A stretch of 64,000 nucleotides of DNA, taken from an uncultured Acetatifactor sp. Its GTDB lineage: Bacteria; Bacillota; Clostridia; Lachnospirales; Lachnospiraceae. The DNA lies in NCBI GenBank assembly GCA_910580225.1, contig CAJTXE010000006.1, forward strand, positions 4,532 through 68,531, written 5' to 3'. This document shows, in pieces, positions 44,932-54,167 of the stretch; the stretch's first letter is position 1; the number at the start of each line of letters is the position of its first letter. The translations under genes were made by a program, and so were the position numbers. Below the pieces are notes generated by a model. The model saw only the letters and a program-made list of their open reading frames with translations. It made no database searches and was not told the DNA's origin.

Positions 44932-46062
44932 TTACAACGCAACCACCTTTGCACGAAGTATTTCGCAGTCAAATGGAGCAAGTTCACGGATCAGTGTAGA
45001 ATTCTTTACCTTGAAGGTCTCTCCTGTCCAGGCCTCCCTGCATTCCAGGGTCATACCAGTACTAAAAGGCAGTCCAACCTCGTCCAGGTTTAACCTTGCC
45101 GCTGCCTTTTCCTCACTCATATTAAACAGCCCGATAGCAAGATCACCGTTCTCAAGCTGTCTGGAATACAGAAGCAGGTCACTGCCTGCCCAGGTGCCTG
45201 TCAGTTTTACAGGCTGCCGGCAAGTTCTGTCCTGATTGATGCGGATGACCTCCTCATTACCCAGGATATCCTTTGTAGCCTGGTTCATGTCTCGTACATC
45301 GCAGCCGATCATCAACGGCGATCCCATAAAGGCCCAAAGGGAGAAATGAGTCTTGTACTGGGTATCATTGCAGCCCTTCAAACCTACATTTCCCTTGCCG
45401 TACATGCCCACGATGAGCATATCCATATCATTAAAGCAGCCCACGCCGTTATAGGGATGAAGTTTTTCCTGCTGCCTTGCCAGATCCTTCACGGACTCCC
45501 AGGTATCAAAAATGTCTCCTGTAGAACGCCACATAGAAGCCGCCGTGGTCTTGATCCATTCATGGGTTTCGTCAACGCCCCAGGAACATGCACTGAACAG
45601 AATGTCCCTGCCGCAGTTTTCCAGAGCCAGCCCCATCCTCTGGTACAGATATTTTCCGGGGATAATGGGACTGTGGTAACAGTAATCATACTTCAGAAAA
45701 TCAACGCCCCACTCTGCAAAGGTTTTTGCATCCGTAAATTCATGTTCAAAACTGCCCGGATATCCTGCACAGGTCAGATTTCCCGCACAGGAATACATAC
45801 CGAATTTCAGCCCTTTGGAATGTACATAGTCCGCCACAGCCTTCATTCCATGGGGAAATTTCACGGGATCTGCCACCAGACGCTGTTCTCCGTCCCGTTC
45901 CTTTAAGGACCAGCAGTCATCAATTACGAGATATTCGTAACCTTTCTGCGGCAGACCATTCGCCGCCATAGCATCTGCCGTCTCAAAAATAAGCTTCTCA
46001 TTGATGTTCTCTCCAAATGTGTTCCACGAGTTCCACCCCATGGGCGGTGTCAATTTTACCAT
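44932..46062 (-). CDS. GH27 alpha-galactosidase
   Basis: A 376-residue clan GH-D enzyme that releases terminal alpha-galactose from oligosaccharides such as melibiose, raffinose or host glycans. Clear motifs: TPPMGWNSWNTFG at the N-terminus, LVIDDCW, FGMYSCAGNLTCAGYPGS, the nucleophile in FLKYDYCYH and the acid/base region in GCFNDMDML. The C-terminal beta domain is present. There is no signal peptide, so it is intracellular. I start at ATG 46062, preceded by GGAGG 8 bases upstream; ATG 46077 is possible but has a weak site. Confidence 0.93.
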   Translation of the reverse strand: MVKLTPPMGWNSWNTFGENINEKLIFETADAMAANGLPQKGYEYLVIDDCWSLKERDGEQRLVADPVKFPHGMKAVADYVHSKGLKFGMYSCAGNLTCAGYPGSFEHEFTDAKTFAEWGVDFLKYDYCYHSPIIPGKYLYQRMGLALENCGRDILFSACSWGVDETHEWIKTTAASMWRSTGDIFDTWESVKDLARQQEKLHPYNGVGCFNDMDMLIVGMYGKGNVGLKGCNDTQYKTHFSLWAFMGSPLMIGCDVRDMNQATKDILGNEEVIRINQDRTCRQPVKLTGTWAGSDLLLYSRQLENGDLAIGLFNMSEEKAAARLNLDEVGLPFSTGMTLECREAWTGETFKVKNSTLIRELAPFDCEILRAKVVAL

Positions 46063-46130
46063 GCTTTTGTCCTCCATTTTCGTTCCAAATACACCTGTAC
46101 AGTGCCGAATCCGCCTCTTATAATCCCTTT

Positions 46131-47585
46131 TTACCGGTGCGCCCAGGTAGTGCGGGAGAACAGGATCAGAATCGGAAAAATCTCCAGTCTGCCGGCCAGC
46201 ATATCCAGTGCCAGTATCAGCTTGGAAAATGTCCCGTAGGCAGCATAATTACAGGTAGGCCCCACGGCCTCAAAACCAGGTCCAATATTGTTGAAACAGG
46301 CCAATACAGCCGACAGGTTTGTAGTAATAGAAAATCCATCCACCGAAATCAGCAGAAAACTTGCCACGATCAAAATGGCATAGGCCGCCAGATAAGCATT
46401 GGTATTCTGGATCACCTTTTCCTCTATGGGCTGACCGTTGACCCTTACCACCTGCACCTTTTGAGGATGTACGATCTGCTGTACACTCCTGCGAAGGCTC
46501 TTCATCACCAGCAGCACCCTTCCGCACTTAAAACCGCCCCCCGTGCTGCCAGCACTGGCCCCGATGATCATCAGCAGGAGCAGAATGGTTTTGGACAGCC
46601 CGGGCCACAACTCGTAATCCGTGGTGGCAAAGCCCGTGGTGGTCGTGATTGTAGCTACCTGAAATGCCGCATGACGCAGCGTCTCTTCAAATGTGTCATA
46701 GAATCCCCTGATATTCCAGGCAATCACCAGAATGCTGCCTGCCACCACTCCCAGATACAGCCGCAGCTCTTCATCCCTGAACACGCTCTTGAACTGCCTG
46801 AGCAATAACAGATAGAAACAGGTAAAATTCACACCACACAAAAGCATAAACACGGTACACACATTCTGCAGATAAGGGCTGTAACTGGCCATACTGTCAT
46901 TTTTAATGCCGAATCCACCTGTACCCACAGTTCCAAAGGCCGTGCATACCGCCTCAAACAGAGGCATCTTCCCCAACACCAGAAAAAATATGTCCAGAAT
47001 TGTCAGCAGGATGTAAATCAGGTACAATATACGAGCTGTTTTCCGCATTTTAGGCACCAGTTTCCCTACATTGGGCCCCGGACTCTCCGCCCGAAGCAAG
47101 TGCATGGTATAACCATTACCCCCTCCTCCCATAGAGGAAACTGCCAAGAGAAATACCAGTACGCCCATTCCTCCCAGCCAGTGGCTGAAGCTTCTCCAAT
47201 ACAGAATCCCTTTGGGCAGCCCTTCTACCTGGGGCAGAATAGAAGCACCTGTTGTGGTAAATCCGGATACAATCTCAAAAAAGGCATCCACAAAATTGGG
47301 GATCACTCCTGAAATACAAAAAGGCAGACAGCCCAACAGACTCATGACTATCCAGCTCAAACCCACACAGGCCAGCCCTTCCTTGGCATAGAACTTGTCC
47401 TTAGATCCCCTGCACAGCCACATCAGCAGTCCCACTACCACAAGAATCGCCCCAATGGTCCACATAAAAGACCAAACCGCAGTATATTCCTTTTCCCATA
47501 GACTGATCAACATAGCCGGCACCATAAATACAGCTTCCACCATCAGTATTTTACCGATGAATCTTCCCATCATTTTATAGTTCAT
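46131..47585 (-). CDS. trkH: TrkH/KtrB-family potassium uptake membrane subunit
   Basis: A 484-residue K+ channel-like transporter built of four M1-P-M2 repeats. Selectivity-filter-like segments are TTTGASILP, GTVGTGGFG, TTTTGFATTD and GPGFEAVGP, and the long hydrophobic helices match the family. The protein works with the regulatory subunit encoded immediately upstream (21-base gap) to import K+ driven by Na+ or H+ gradients. The ATG at 47585 follows GCGAGG. It differs in nothing obvious from standard TrkH. Confidence 0.94.
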   Translation of the reverse strand: MNYKMMGRFIGKILMVEAVFMVPAMLISLWEKEYTAVWSFMWTIGAILVVVGLLMWLCRGSKDKFYAKEGLACVGLSWIVMSLLGCLPFCISGVIPNFVDAFFEIVSGFTTTGASILPQVEGLPKGILYWRSFSHWLGGMGVLVFLLAVSSMGGGGNGYTMHLLRAESPGPNVGKLVPKMRKTARILYLIYILLTILDIFFLVLGKMPLFEAVCTAFGTVGTGGFGIKNDSMASYSPYLQNVCTVFMLLCGVNFTCFYLLLLRQFKSVFRDEELRLYLGVVAGSILVIAWNIRGFYDTFEETLRHAAFQVATITTTTGFATTDYELWPGLSKTILLLLMIIGASAGSTGGGFKCGRVLLVMKSLRRSVQQIVHPQKVQVVRVNGQPIEEKVIQNTNAYLAAYAILIVASFLLISVDGFSITTNLSAVLACFNNIGPGFEAVGPTCNYAAYGTFSKLILALDMLAGRLEIFPILILFSRTTWAHR

Positions 47586-47606
47586 AGTACGCCTCGCACC
47601 TCTGAT

Positions 47607-48968
47607 TTACGATTCGAATATATCGTTCAGCTGATAAATATTTTTTCCCTTACTGGTGACGATATAAACGATATCTCCGCTTTGAAAAAAAGAATCTCCG
47701 TTTGGAATTTCCATCTTCGCACCTTTGGCAATACATACCACCAGTACGCCTTTCTTCAGCTTCAGATTCTTCAGAGACTCGCCACAGTGCCGAACCTTTC
47801 CATCCACCAGAAATTCCATAGCCTCTGCCTGGCCGTCCGCAATGGTGTGTACTGTCAGGGCGGCACCGGTCTGATTCTTCATGGCACGCACATACTGCAC
47901 GATGGTATTGCAGCACAGTTCTTTCGGGGAAATCACACTGTCCAGAGACAGGTTCCCCAGGATATCCGTATTTTCGATATGTCCCAGCTTCGTGATAACC
48001 TGAGGCACTTTACAGCTTGCTCCATAGAGGGAAATAATCATATTCAGCTCATCCAGTCCTGTCAGAGTCACCAGGGCATCACAGTCGGACACACCTTCCT
48101 GCTCCAGCAGCAGCTGATTACTGGCATCTCCCTGGATCACACAGGCAGCAGGCAGCTGAACAGCCAACTGCCTGCACCGCTCTGCGTCCGATTCGATGAT
48201 CTGAATACCGATCCCGCTGTTTTCAAGCTGTTTTGCCAGATAATAACTGACACGCCCTCCCCCGCAGACAATCACACGTTTTGTCTTATGTGTGATAATC
48301 CCCAGATTTTTCAGCAAAATTGTCAGTATATTAGTAAGTGCAGTGACGAAAATCCGATCTCCTTCACGAAGAATAAAGTTACCATTGGGTGCTATCGCCT
48401 TCCCTTCCCGCAGAACCGCACAGACCAGTATCTTACATTTCACAATGCCGTACATGTCATTCAGGGCCACATTGCATAGCTTGCTGCGGCTGTCTATCCT
48501 CAGCTCTACAATTTCCACACGTCCCTTGGTAAAAGTATCTCTCTTTAAAAATCCGGGATATTTCAGCAGACGCTCAATCTCCACTGCCGCCTGCCGCTCC
48601 GGATTTACCGCCATGGAAAGACCAAACATTTCCCGCATGGTAAATATCTGATCCATATACTGAGGATTACACACTCTGGCAATGGTGTGTATATTGGCAT
48701 TCATGGCATGGGCCGTCATACAGCAGAGCAGATTCACCTCATCCGCTCCTGCCATTGCAATCAGCAGATCCGCTTCCTTCACCCCTGCCTGCCGCAGAAC
48801 CTCCATTGAGGCACAATTCCCCTGCACCACCATGATATCATAACGCTCTTCGCTGGATTCCAGTACTTTCAGATTGGAATCAATCAGTGTCAGATCATCA
48901 CCCTCGGAAGACAGCTGGCGGGTCAGCGCCGCCCCCACCTTGCCATTGCCGGCAATTATTATTTTCAC
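47607..48968 (-). CDS. trkA: TrkA potassium uptake regulatory subunit
   Basis: A 453-residue cytoplasmic ring protein with two RCK (NAD-binding Rossmann plus TrkA-C) modules. The first glycine motif is IIIAGNGKVGAALTRQL, the second VIVCGGGRVSYYLAKQL at about residue 230. It gates the TrkH channel in response to nucleotides. I favour the GTG at 48968 as start, since it gives MKIIIAGNGKVG with GAGG about 10 bases upstream; the TTG nine bases earlier lies too close to that site. The 232-base region upstream holds the terminator of the NlpC gene and an open 48-codon frame of doubtful status. Confidence 0.94.
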   Translation of the reverse strand: MKIIIAGNGKVGAALTRQLSSEGDDLTLIDSNLKVLESSEERYDIMVVQGNCASMEVLRQAGVKEADLLIAMAGADEVNLLCCMTAHAMNANIHTIARVCNPQYMDQIFTMREMFGLSMAVNPERQAAVEIERLLKYPGFLKRDTFTKGRVEIVELRIDSRSKLCNVALNDMYGIVKCKILVCAVLREGKAIAPNGNFILREGDRIFVTALTNILTILLKNLGIITHKTKRVIVCGGGRVSYYLAKQLENSGIGIQIIESDAERCRQLAVQLPAACVIQGDASNQLLLEQEGVSDCDALVTLTGLDELNMIISLYGASCKVPQVITKLGHIENTDILGNLSLDSVISPKELCCNTIVQYVRAMKNQTGAALTVHTIADGQAEAMEFLVDGKVRHCGESLKNLKLKKGVLVVCIAKGAKMEIPNGDSFFQSGDIVYIVTSKGKNIYQLNDIFES

Positions 48969-49151
48969 TGGTACCAAACCTCATTTCCCGCATATTTTTA
49001 TCAAAGTATTTCCGTAAGCTGTTCTGCAGCCTTCCATAAGTCCGCTCTCTGCCCAAAGCTGATCATATCTTCCCGCATGATACCTGTGAAACTGCCACAG
49101 GCTGATTTATGCACCATCCACAGCAAAGGCTGCCCCGTTGGCACAGGAAAC

Positions 49152-49194
49152 GCCCACACAACAGGCGTTGAAAATACACGTCTGTTTTGTGGGC
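49152..49194 (-). terminator. Terminator after the NlpC/P60 gene
   Basis: On the minus strand GCCCACAAAACAG and CTGTTGTGTGGGC form a 12-13-bp stem with one mismatch, 6 bases past the stop codon. The following GTTTCC is a weak T-run. Confidence 0.65.
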
Positions 49195-49200
49195 CGTATA

Positions 49201-50535
49201 TTAATTCACAATTCTGCGTACTGCCAGAATCGTCCTGTATTGTGCCTGGCTGACCTTAATTCCTCCGCTGGGATAAGGCCTGCTGTTGCTGGCATGGACG
49301 ATCAGACCATCACCCAGGTAAATTCCCACATGCCCCTCATAGCAGATAATATCTCCAGGTTCCGCTTCGCTATAACTCACTCCTCTGCCGTTGCTCCTCT
49401 GCTGATAGGAAGTCCTGGAAAGAGAATATCCGAAATCACTGTACACTCTGTAGGTAAAACCGGAGCAATCCGCTCCGTTAGTCAGGCTGGTCCCCCCAGA
49501 CACATATGGATTCCCCACATACTGTAAAGCATACTGAGCAATCTGCTTTCCAGTAGCGCTTCCTGAAGACCCTGCCACCGCTCCCGCTCCGTTGGAAGTA
49601 CTGCCTCCGCCGGAACCTGAACTTCCTCCGCCGCTGCCGCCGGTATTTCCCCCGTTCTGGGCTGCCTTCGCATTGGCCAGCTTTATCTTATCCTGCTGCA
49701 AAAGCTTCTTTGCCACAGCGGCTTCCTGCCTTGCCTTCTTGATTTCCGCTTCATAATTGGCAGATTCCTGCTTCTTTCTGGCAAGCATACTGTCCAGACT
49801 TGACTTCTGCTCTTTCAGCTCCGCCCTATCCGCTTCCAGCTGCTGCCTGTCCGCTTCCAGCTGCTTCCTGTCCTCTTCCAGCTGCTTCCTGTCCTCTTCC
49901 AGCTGCGCCTTCTCGTCCTCCAGCTTCAGCCACAGCTCATGCACCTGATTCTTCACTTCTATATACTCCAGAAGCATGGAATTCTCGTATTCATGTACTT
50001 TTTCCACACGGTCCATCTGGTTCAGTATGTCAGAAAGTCCCTTTCCCTGCAGAATTGCGTCCAGATAAGAGTCCTCCCCCCGTTCGTAAATCATCCGTAC
50101 GCAGATGGCCATGTTCTCCCTCTGTTCGGCCTCCCGCTCCATGGCAGCTTTGTATTCCTCCTCTGTCTGAATAATCTCCTGCTGCTTCCGGTTGATCTCT
50201 TCTTCTTTCCGGACAATCTCCCCTTCCTTCTGGGCAATCTCCGCCTCTTTCGCTGCGATCTCATCTTCCTTAAGGCCAATGGAAGCCATCATGTTGGTGA
50301 TCTCGGCATTCAGATCATCGATCTGCTCCTGAAGAATGTCCTGTTCGCTCTCCAGTTCCACGATCTGATTTTTCAGATTCTCCAGCTGATTTGTATGCTT
50401 GTTAATCTCTCCCTCAATCTCCGAAACACTGCTGGCATTCACCACCATGGGCTGTCCTGGGTCAGCAAGCAGAAACGCTGCTATCATGCTGCCTGTTAAT
50501 ATGAAATTAATGAATCTTTTCTTTTTTCTTCTCAT
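49201..50535 (-). CDS. Secreted coiled-coil NlpC/P60 peptidoglycan hydrolase
   Basis: A 444-residue exported protein. The N-terminus MRRKKKRFINFILTGSMIAAF is a signal peptide, with cleavage likely after VVNAS. Residues about 35-290 form a long coiled coil of the PcsB type, including exact heptads EEDRKQL and EADRQQL. A Gly/Ser linker (about 295-325) leads to the C-terminal NlpC/P60 domain with the catalytic cysteine in NGADCSGF and histidine in GHVGIYLG, followed by HASNS. The family cleaves D-Glu to diamino-acid bonds during cell separation, often under FtsEX control. ATG 50571 is an alternative start; neither has a strong ribosome site, and I prefer 50535 because it begins the signal peptide. 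Confidence 0.9.
   Translation of the reverse strand: MRRKKKRFINFILTGSMIAAFLLADPGQPMVVNASSVSEIEGEINKHTNQLENLKNQIVELESEQDILQEQIDDLNAEITNMMASIGLKEDEIAAKEAEIAQKEGEIVRKEEEINRKQQEIIQTEEEYKAAMEREAEQRENMAICVRMIYERGEDSYLDAILQGKGLSDILNQMDRVEKVHEYENSMLLEYIEVKNQVHELWLKLEDEKAQLEEDRKQLEEDRKQLEADRQQLEADRAELKEQKSSLDSMLARKKQESANYEAEIKKARQEAAVAKKLLQQDKIKLANAKAAQNGGNTGGSGGGSSGSGGGSTSNGAGAVAGSSGSATGKQIAQYALQYVGNPYVSGGTSLTNGADCSGFTYRVYSDFGYSLSRTSYQQRSNGRGVSYSEAEPGDIICYEGHVGIYLGDGLIVHASNSRPYPSGGIKVSQAQYRTILAVRRIVN
49816..49920. repeat. Five 21-bp tandem repeats in the coiled-coil region
   Basis: Five units of 21 bases start at 49816, 49837, 49858, 49879 and 49900 with the core CAGCTGCTTCCTGTCCTCTTC. Two adjacent units are identical. 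Each encodes one heptad of the coiled coil. Confidence 0.9.
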
Positions 50536-50611
50536 AGGATTAAGCATACCACATTTCCAATTATTTTTCATCCCTACAATTATTAAGAAATTGTAAAAAG
50601 CACTGCTCCCC

Positions 50612-52003
50612 TTACAGATCGCAGTTTTTCACTGTTCTGGGGAACGGCACCACATCACGGATATTGCTCATCCCGGTAAGGTACATCACGCACCGCTCAA
50701 AGCCAAGTCCAAATCCTGCGTGCCGCACAGAACCGAAACGGCGCAGATCCAGATAGAACCCATAGTCCTCCAGATTCAGTTCAAGCTCTTTCATCCTCTG
50801 CTCCAGAAGTTCCAGACTGTCCTCACGCTGGCTGCCGCCGATAATCTCCCCAATGCCGGGTACCAGGCAGTCCATGGCCGCCACTGTCTTCCCGTCTTCG
50901 TTCAGCTTCATATAAAAAGCCTTGATCTCCTTGGGATAATCCGTCACAAATACGGGACGTTGGAACACCTCCTCCGTAAGATACCGCTCATGCTCGGTCT
51001 GCAGGTCGCATCCCCAAGATACCTTGTACTCGAAGGAATCATTGTGCTTCTCCAGGATATTGATGGCTTCCGTATAAGTCACATGGGCAAAATCGGAATC
51101 CGCCACAGCTTTAAGCCTCTCCAGCAATCCCTTATCCACAAACTGGTTAAAAAATGCCATCTCCTCCGGCGCGTTTTCCAACACGTAACGGATGATATAT
51201 TTCAGCATGGACTCTGCCAGAATCATGTCATCCTTCAGATCGGCAAATGCCATCTCCGGCTCGATCATCCAGAACTCCGCGCTGTGACGGGCGGTATTGG
51301 AATTCTCCGCCCGGAATGTAGGGCCGAAAGTATATACATTTTTAAACGCAAAAGCGTATGTCTCCACATTCAGCTGACCGCTCACCGTGAGATTGGTTGG
51401 CTTTCCGAAGAAATCCTGGGAAAAATCCACCTTTCCCTCGGCCGTTTTGGGAATATTGTTCAGATCCATTGTGGTCACCTGGAACATCTCTCCCGCTCCC
51501 TCACAGTCGCTCCCCGTAATCAGGGGTGTATGCACATAGACAAACCCCCTCTCCATGAAAAAGCTGTGAATGGCATAGGCGATCAGGGAGCGGACCCGGA
51601 ACACTGCCTGAAACGTATTGGTCCTGGGACGCAGATGGGAAATGGTACGCAGATACTCAAAGGTATGGCGCTTCTTCTGCAGGGGATAATCTGCCGTGGA
51701 CGGTCCCTCCACCATTACCTCCGCCGCCTGCATTTCAAAAGGCTGCTTTGCCCCGGGGGTCTCCACGATGGTGCCTCTGATGATGAGGGCCGCCCCCACA
51801 TTCATTTTGCACAGCTCTGCAAAATTGGGCAGACCGTCCCCATACACCACCTGCAGCGGTTCGAAGAAGGTACCGTCATTGATGATCAGAAATCCGAAAT
51901 TTCTGGAATCCCTGTTGCTTCTGACCCATCCTCCCACTGTCACTTCTCTGCCCATGTACTTTTCACGGCTTCGATATAGATCCTTAATGTCTGTCAACTG
52001 CAT
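50612..52003 (-). CDS. asnS: Asparaginyl-tRNA synthetase
   Basis: A 463-residue class II synthetase that charges tRNA-Asn with asparagine. The N-terminal OB-fold anticodon domain includes VGGWVRSNRDSRNFGFLIINDG. Motif 2 is TFRAENSNTARHSAEFWMIEPE and motif 3 GFGLGFERCVMYLTG, followed by the family's typical C-terminus FPRTVKNCDL. The start is the ATG at 52003 (MQLTDIKDLY), with GTGAGGG just upstream; ATG 52015 is possible. I looked for a T-box leader in 52004-52250 on the minus strand and did not find the conserved T-box sequence. Confidence 0.96.
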   Translation of the reverse strand: MQLTDIKDLYRSREKYMGREVTVGGWVRSNRDSRNFGFLIINDGTFFEPLQVVYGDGLPNFAELCKMNVGAALIIRGTIVETPGAKQPFEMQAAEVMVEGPSTADYPLQKKRHTFEYLRTISHLRPRTNTFQAVFRVRSLIAYAIHSFFMERGFVYVHTPLITGSDCEGAGEMFQVTTMDLNNIPKTAEGKVDFSQDFFGKPTNLTVSGQLNVETYAFAFKNVYTFGPTFRAENSNTARHSAEFWMIEPEMAFADLKDDMILAESMLKYIIRYVLENAPEEMAFFNQFVDKGLLERLKAVADSDFAHVTYTEAINILEKHNDSFEYKVSWGCDLQTEHERYLTEEVFQRPVFVTDYPKEIKAFYMKLNEDGKTVAAMDCLVPGIGEIIGGSQREDSLELLEQRMKELELNLEDYGFYLDLRRFGSVRHAGFGLGFERCVMYLTGMSNIRDVVPFPRTVKNCDL

Positions 52004-52274
52004 AATTTCCCTCACTTCCGCACATTCCCGTGCATTATTGTATATTTTTCCTGTTTTTTCTTATTCTATCCACGTTTTGGATATTTCTGACCCCAGACAA
52101 AATCCTTCCGCTCTCCCTGACAGGCTCTCTCCTGCCGGATAGGAAGGGCTGAACCTTACTATACCACATTCAATTCCTTCTGAAAAGTCTTTTCTTACTC
52201 ATTTTCAGAGAAGGTTTCTGTTGCTGTGAGCCGGGTACGCAGAAACAGGTTTTGGGATTATACCCGAATTTCTG

Positions 52275-52304
52275 TTGCTTATCCATGGGAAAGTGTGCTA
52301 AAAT
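52275..52304 (+). promoter_or_regulatory. Promoter of the 52343 gene
   Basis: TTGCTT (52275-52280) and TAAAAT (52299-52304) are 18 bases apart, 39 bases before the start codon. The rest of the 52016-52274 gap shows nothing further that I can support. Confidence 0.5.
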
Positions 52305-52342
52305 AAAAAAATCAGAAACATACCGAAGGAGGCTCACCATTT

Positions 52343-52822
52343 ATGAAGACATGGGTGATCGTATTGATCGTGATCGCAGTGGTACTGATCGGGCTCATCA
52401 TTGCACTTTATTTTCTGGGAAAACGGGCCCAGAAAAAGCAGCAGGAACAGCAGGCCATGCTGGAGGCCAACAAACAGACCGTCTCTATGCTGATCATCGA
52501 CAAGAAAAAAATGAAACTGCGGGATTCAGGACTGCCCCAGATTGTTCTGAACCAGACTCCCAAGCTGATGCGGGGCTCTAAGCTGCCCATCATCAAGGCC
52601 AAAGTAGGCCCTCAGATCATGTCCCTGATCTGTGATGACAAGATTTTCGATTCCGTTCCGGTAAAGAAGGAGGTCAAAGCCGTGGTCAGCGGTATCTATG
52701 TCCTCAATGTAAAGGGACTCCACGGCAAACAGACCGAAACCGTTCCTGCCAAGAAAAAGAGCCGTTTCAAGCGCGCGCTGGAAATGGCCCAGGAAAAGGC
52801 CGGCGCAAAGCCGCTGAAATAG
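52343..52822 (+). CDS. Membrane-anchored protein of unknown function
   Basis: A 159-residue protein with one N-terminal membrane helix (about residues 4-25, VIVLIVIAVVLIGLIIALYFL) and a basic cytoplasmic or surface domain. The domain has SMLIIDKKKMKLRDSGLP and a predicted beta-rich core through VVSGIYVLNVKG, ending in a Lys/Arg/Ala helix. I recognise it only as a type common in Lachnospiraceae. AAGGAGG precedes the ATG. A terminator follows, so it is monocistronic. Confidence 0.72.
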   Translation: MKTWVIVLIVIAVVLIGLIIALYFLGKRAQKKQQEQQAMLEANKQTVSMLIIDKKKMKLRDSGLPQIVLNQTPKLMRGSKLPIIKAKVGPQIMSLICDDKIFDSVPVKKEVKAVVSGIYVLNVKGLHGKQTETVPAKKKSRFKRALEMAQEKAGAKPLK

Positions 52823-52828
52823 GCATGG

Positions 52829-52865
52829 AAAAAGGGGAACTCACTTTTGTGGGTGTCCCCTTTTT
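52829..52865. terminator. Bidirectional terminator
   Basis: AAAAAGGGGAACTCAC and GTGGGTGTCCCCTTTTT pair around TTTT. The A- and T-runs on both sides suit termination of the 52343 gene and of the convergent amidohydrolase gene. Confidence 0.85.
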
Positions 52866-52880
52866 CAGGCGGAAAAGCAC

Positions 52881-54065
52881 TCAGTTCTCTGCTCCGCTTT
52901 TCTGCGCTTCATACACTACCTGTCCGTCGATAATGGTGTAGAGTGTTCTGGTGAATACTTCCATGGGATTTCCGGTGAAGATGGCGATATCCGCATCCTT
53001 TCCCACTTCCAGACTGCCTACCCGATCCGCCACGCCGCAGATTCTGGCCGGATGAATCGTTATGGCTTTATACCCCTCCTCCAGGTCCAGACCGGACTTT
53101 ACCGCCAACCCGGCACAGAGCGGCAGGGACTGGATCAGAGACACAGGATGATCTGTGGTAATGGCAGTCAGAACCCCTGCCTGATTCAGAACACCCACGG
53201 TCTTAAATGCCATGTTCTGGACTTCTATTTTGTTTCTGCTTGCCAGGTCCGGTCCGACGATGGCAGGATAGCCCTCCTCTGCCAGCTCTTCTGCGATCAT
53301 GTGTCCCTCAGAGCAATGATCCAGTGTCATCTTTAAACCAAATTCCTTCGCTATCCTGATTGCCGTGAAAATGTCGTCCACCCGGTGCACATGAGCCTTT
53401 AACGGAATCTCCCGCCGCAGCACCGGCAGCCAGCATTCCATTCTGAAATCCGTCTCAAATGCTTCTCCACTGTCCGTTGCCTTTTTCTTCCTGTCGGCAT
53501 AGAAGACAGCTTTCGTCAGTTCTTCCCGAAGTATCCCTGCTATGGCCATTCGGGTGGAAGGACTTTTTCCCTGACCGGAATAATTTACTTTCGGATTTTC
53601 CCCGAAGGCTACTTTCATGGCAGCCGGGGCTTTCACCACCAAATCGTCCACCCTCCTGCCTCTGGTTTTCAGAAAAGCAAACTGTCCGCCCACCACATTA
53701 GAACTTCCCGGACCGATCATAGCAGACGTGATCCCTGCCCGTACCGCATCGTCGAAAGCCGCATCCATGGTATTAACCGCATCCACTGCCCTCAGCCAGG
53801 GCGTTACGGGTTCTACTGTCTCATTGCAGTCGTCTCCTTCCGCTCCCTTTTTCTCTTCTGTAATACCCATGTGACAGTGAGCTTCTATCATACCAGGCAT
53901 AATCAGACCGTTCCTGATCTTTATCACCCGTTCATCAGGAGCGGGATGAAATGCTGTCTCATCCCGCTTTCCGATCTCCGCTATCTTTCCGTCTGCAATG
54001 CGGATGCAGCCGTCCTGAATCTCTTCACCGGCCATAGTCTTGACTGTCCCGCCGATTATATACAT
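52881..54065 (-). CDS. Metal-dependent amidohydrolase
   Basis: A 394-residue member of the amidohydrolase superfamily, close to imidazolonepropionase- or isoaspartyl-dipeptidase-like unknowns. The metal-binding HxH is in MIEAHCHMG; further ligands are likely in KAHVHRVDD and LDHCSEGHM, and the catalytic aspartate in TTDHPVS. The N- and C-terminal strands form the small beta domain (MYIIGGTVKTMAG and VGKDADIAIFTGNP). No signal peptide. GCGGGAGTG precedes the ATG. It stands alone between terminators. The substrate is not predictable from position. Confidence 0.88.
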   Translation of the reverse strand: MYIIGGTVKTMAGEEIQDGCIRIADGKIAEIGKRDETAFHPAPDERVIKIRNGLIMPGMIEAHCHMGITEEKKGAEGDDCNETVEPVTPWLRAVDAVNTMDAAFDDAVRAGITSAMIGPGSSNVVGGQFAFLKTRGRRVDDLVVKAPAAMKVAFGENPKVNYSGQGKSPSTRMAIAGILREELTKAVFYADRKKKATDSGEAFETDFRMECWLPVLRREIPLKAHVHRVDDIFTAIRIAKEFGLKMTLDHCSEGHMIAEELAEEGYPAIVGPDLASRNKIEVQNMAFKTVGVLNQAGVLTAITTDHPVSLIQSLPLCAGLAVKSGLDLEEGYKAITIHPARICGVADRVGSLEVGKDADIAIFTGNPMEVFTRTLYTIIDGQVVYEAQKSGAEN

Positions 54066-54167
54066 ACGCTTTCACTCCCGCACCGGAATATCCGGGTCTG
54101 TTGTTTCCTACACATCCTGTTTCGGTAGGAAAAATGTTCCCTGCCGAGTAAACAATACCCGATCTTA

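Noticed and set aside
48998..49150. About 48-codon minus-strand frame upstream of trkA
   Set aside because: The composition is plausible but there is no clear start with a ribosome site; it may be chance openness in the leader.
52004..52274. Possible T-box leader of asnS
   Set aside because: The conserved T-box sequence and specifier-type hairpins were not found on the minus strand.
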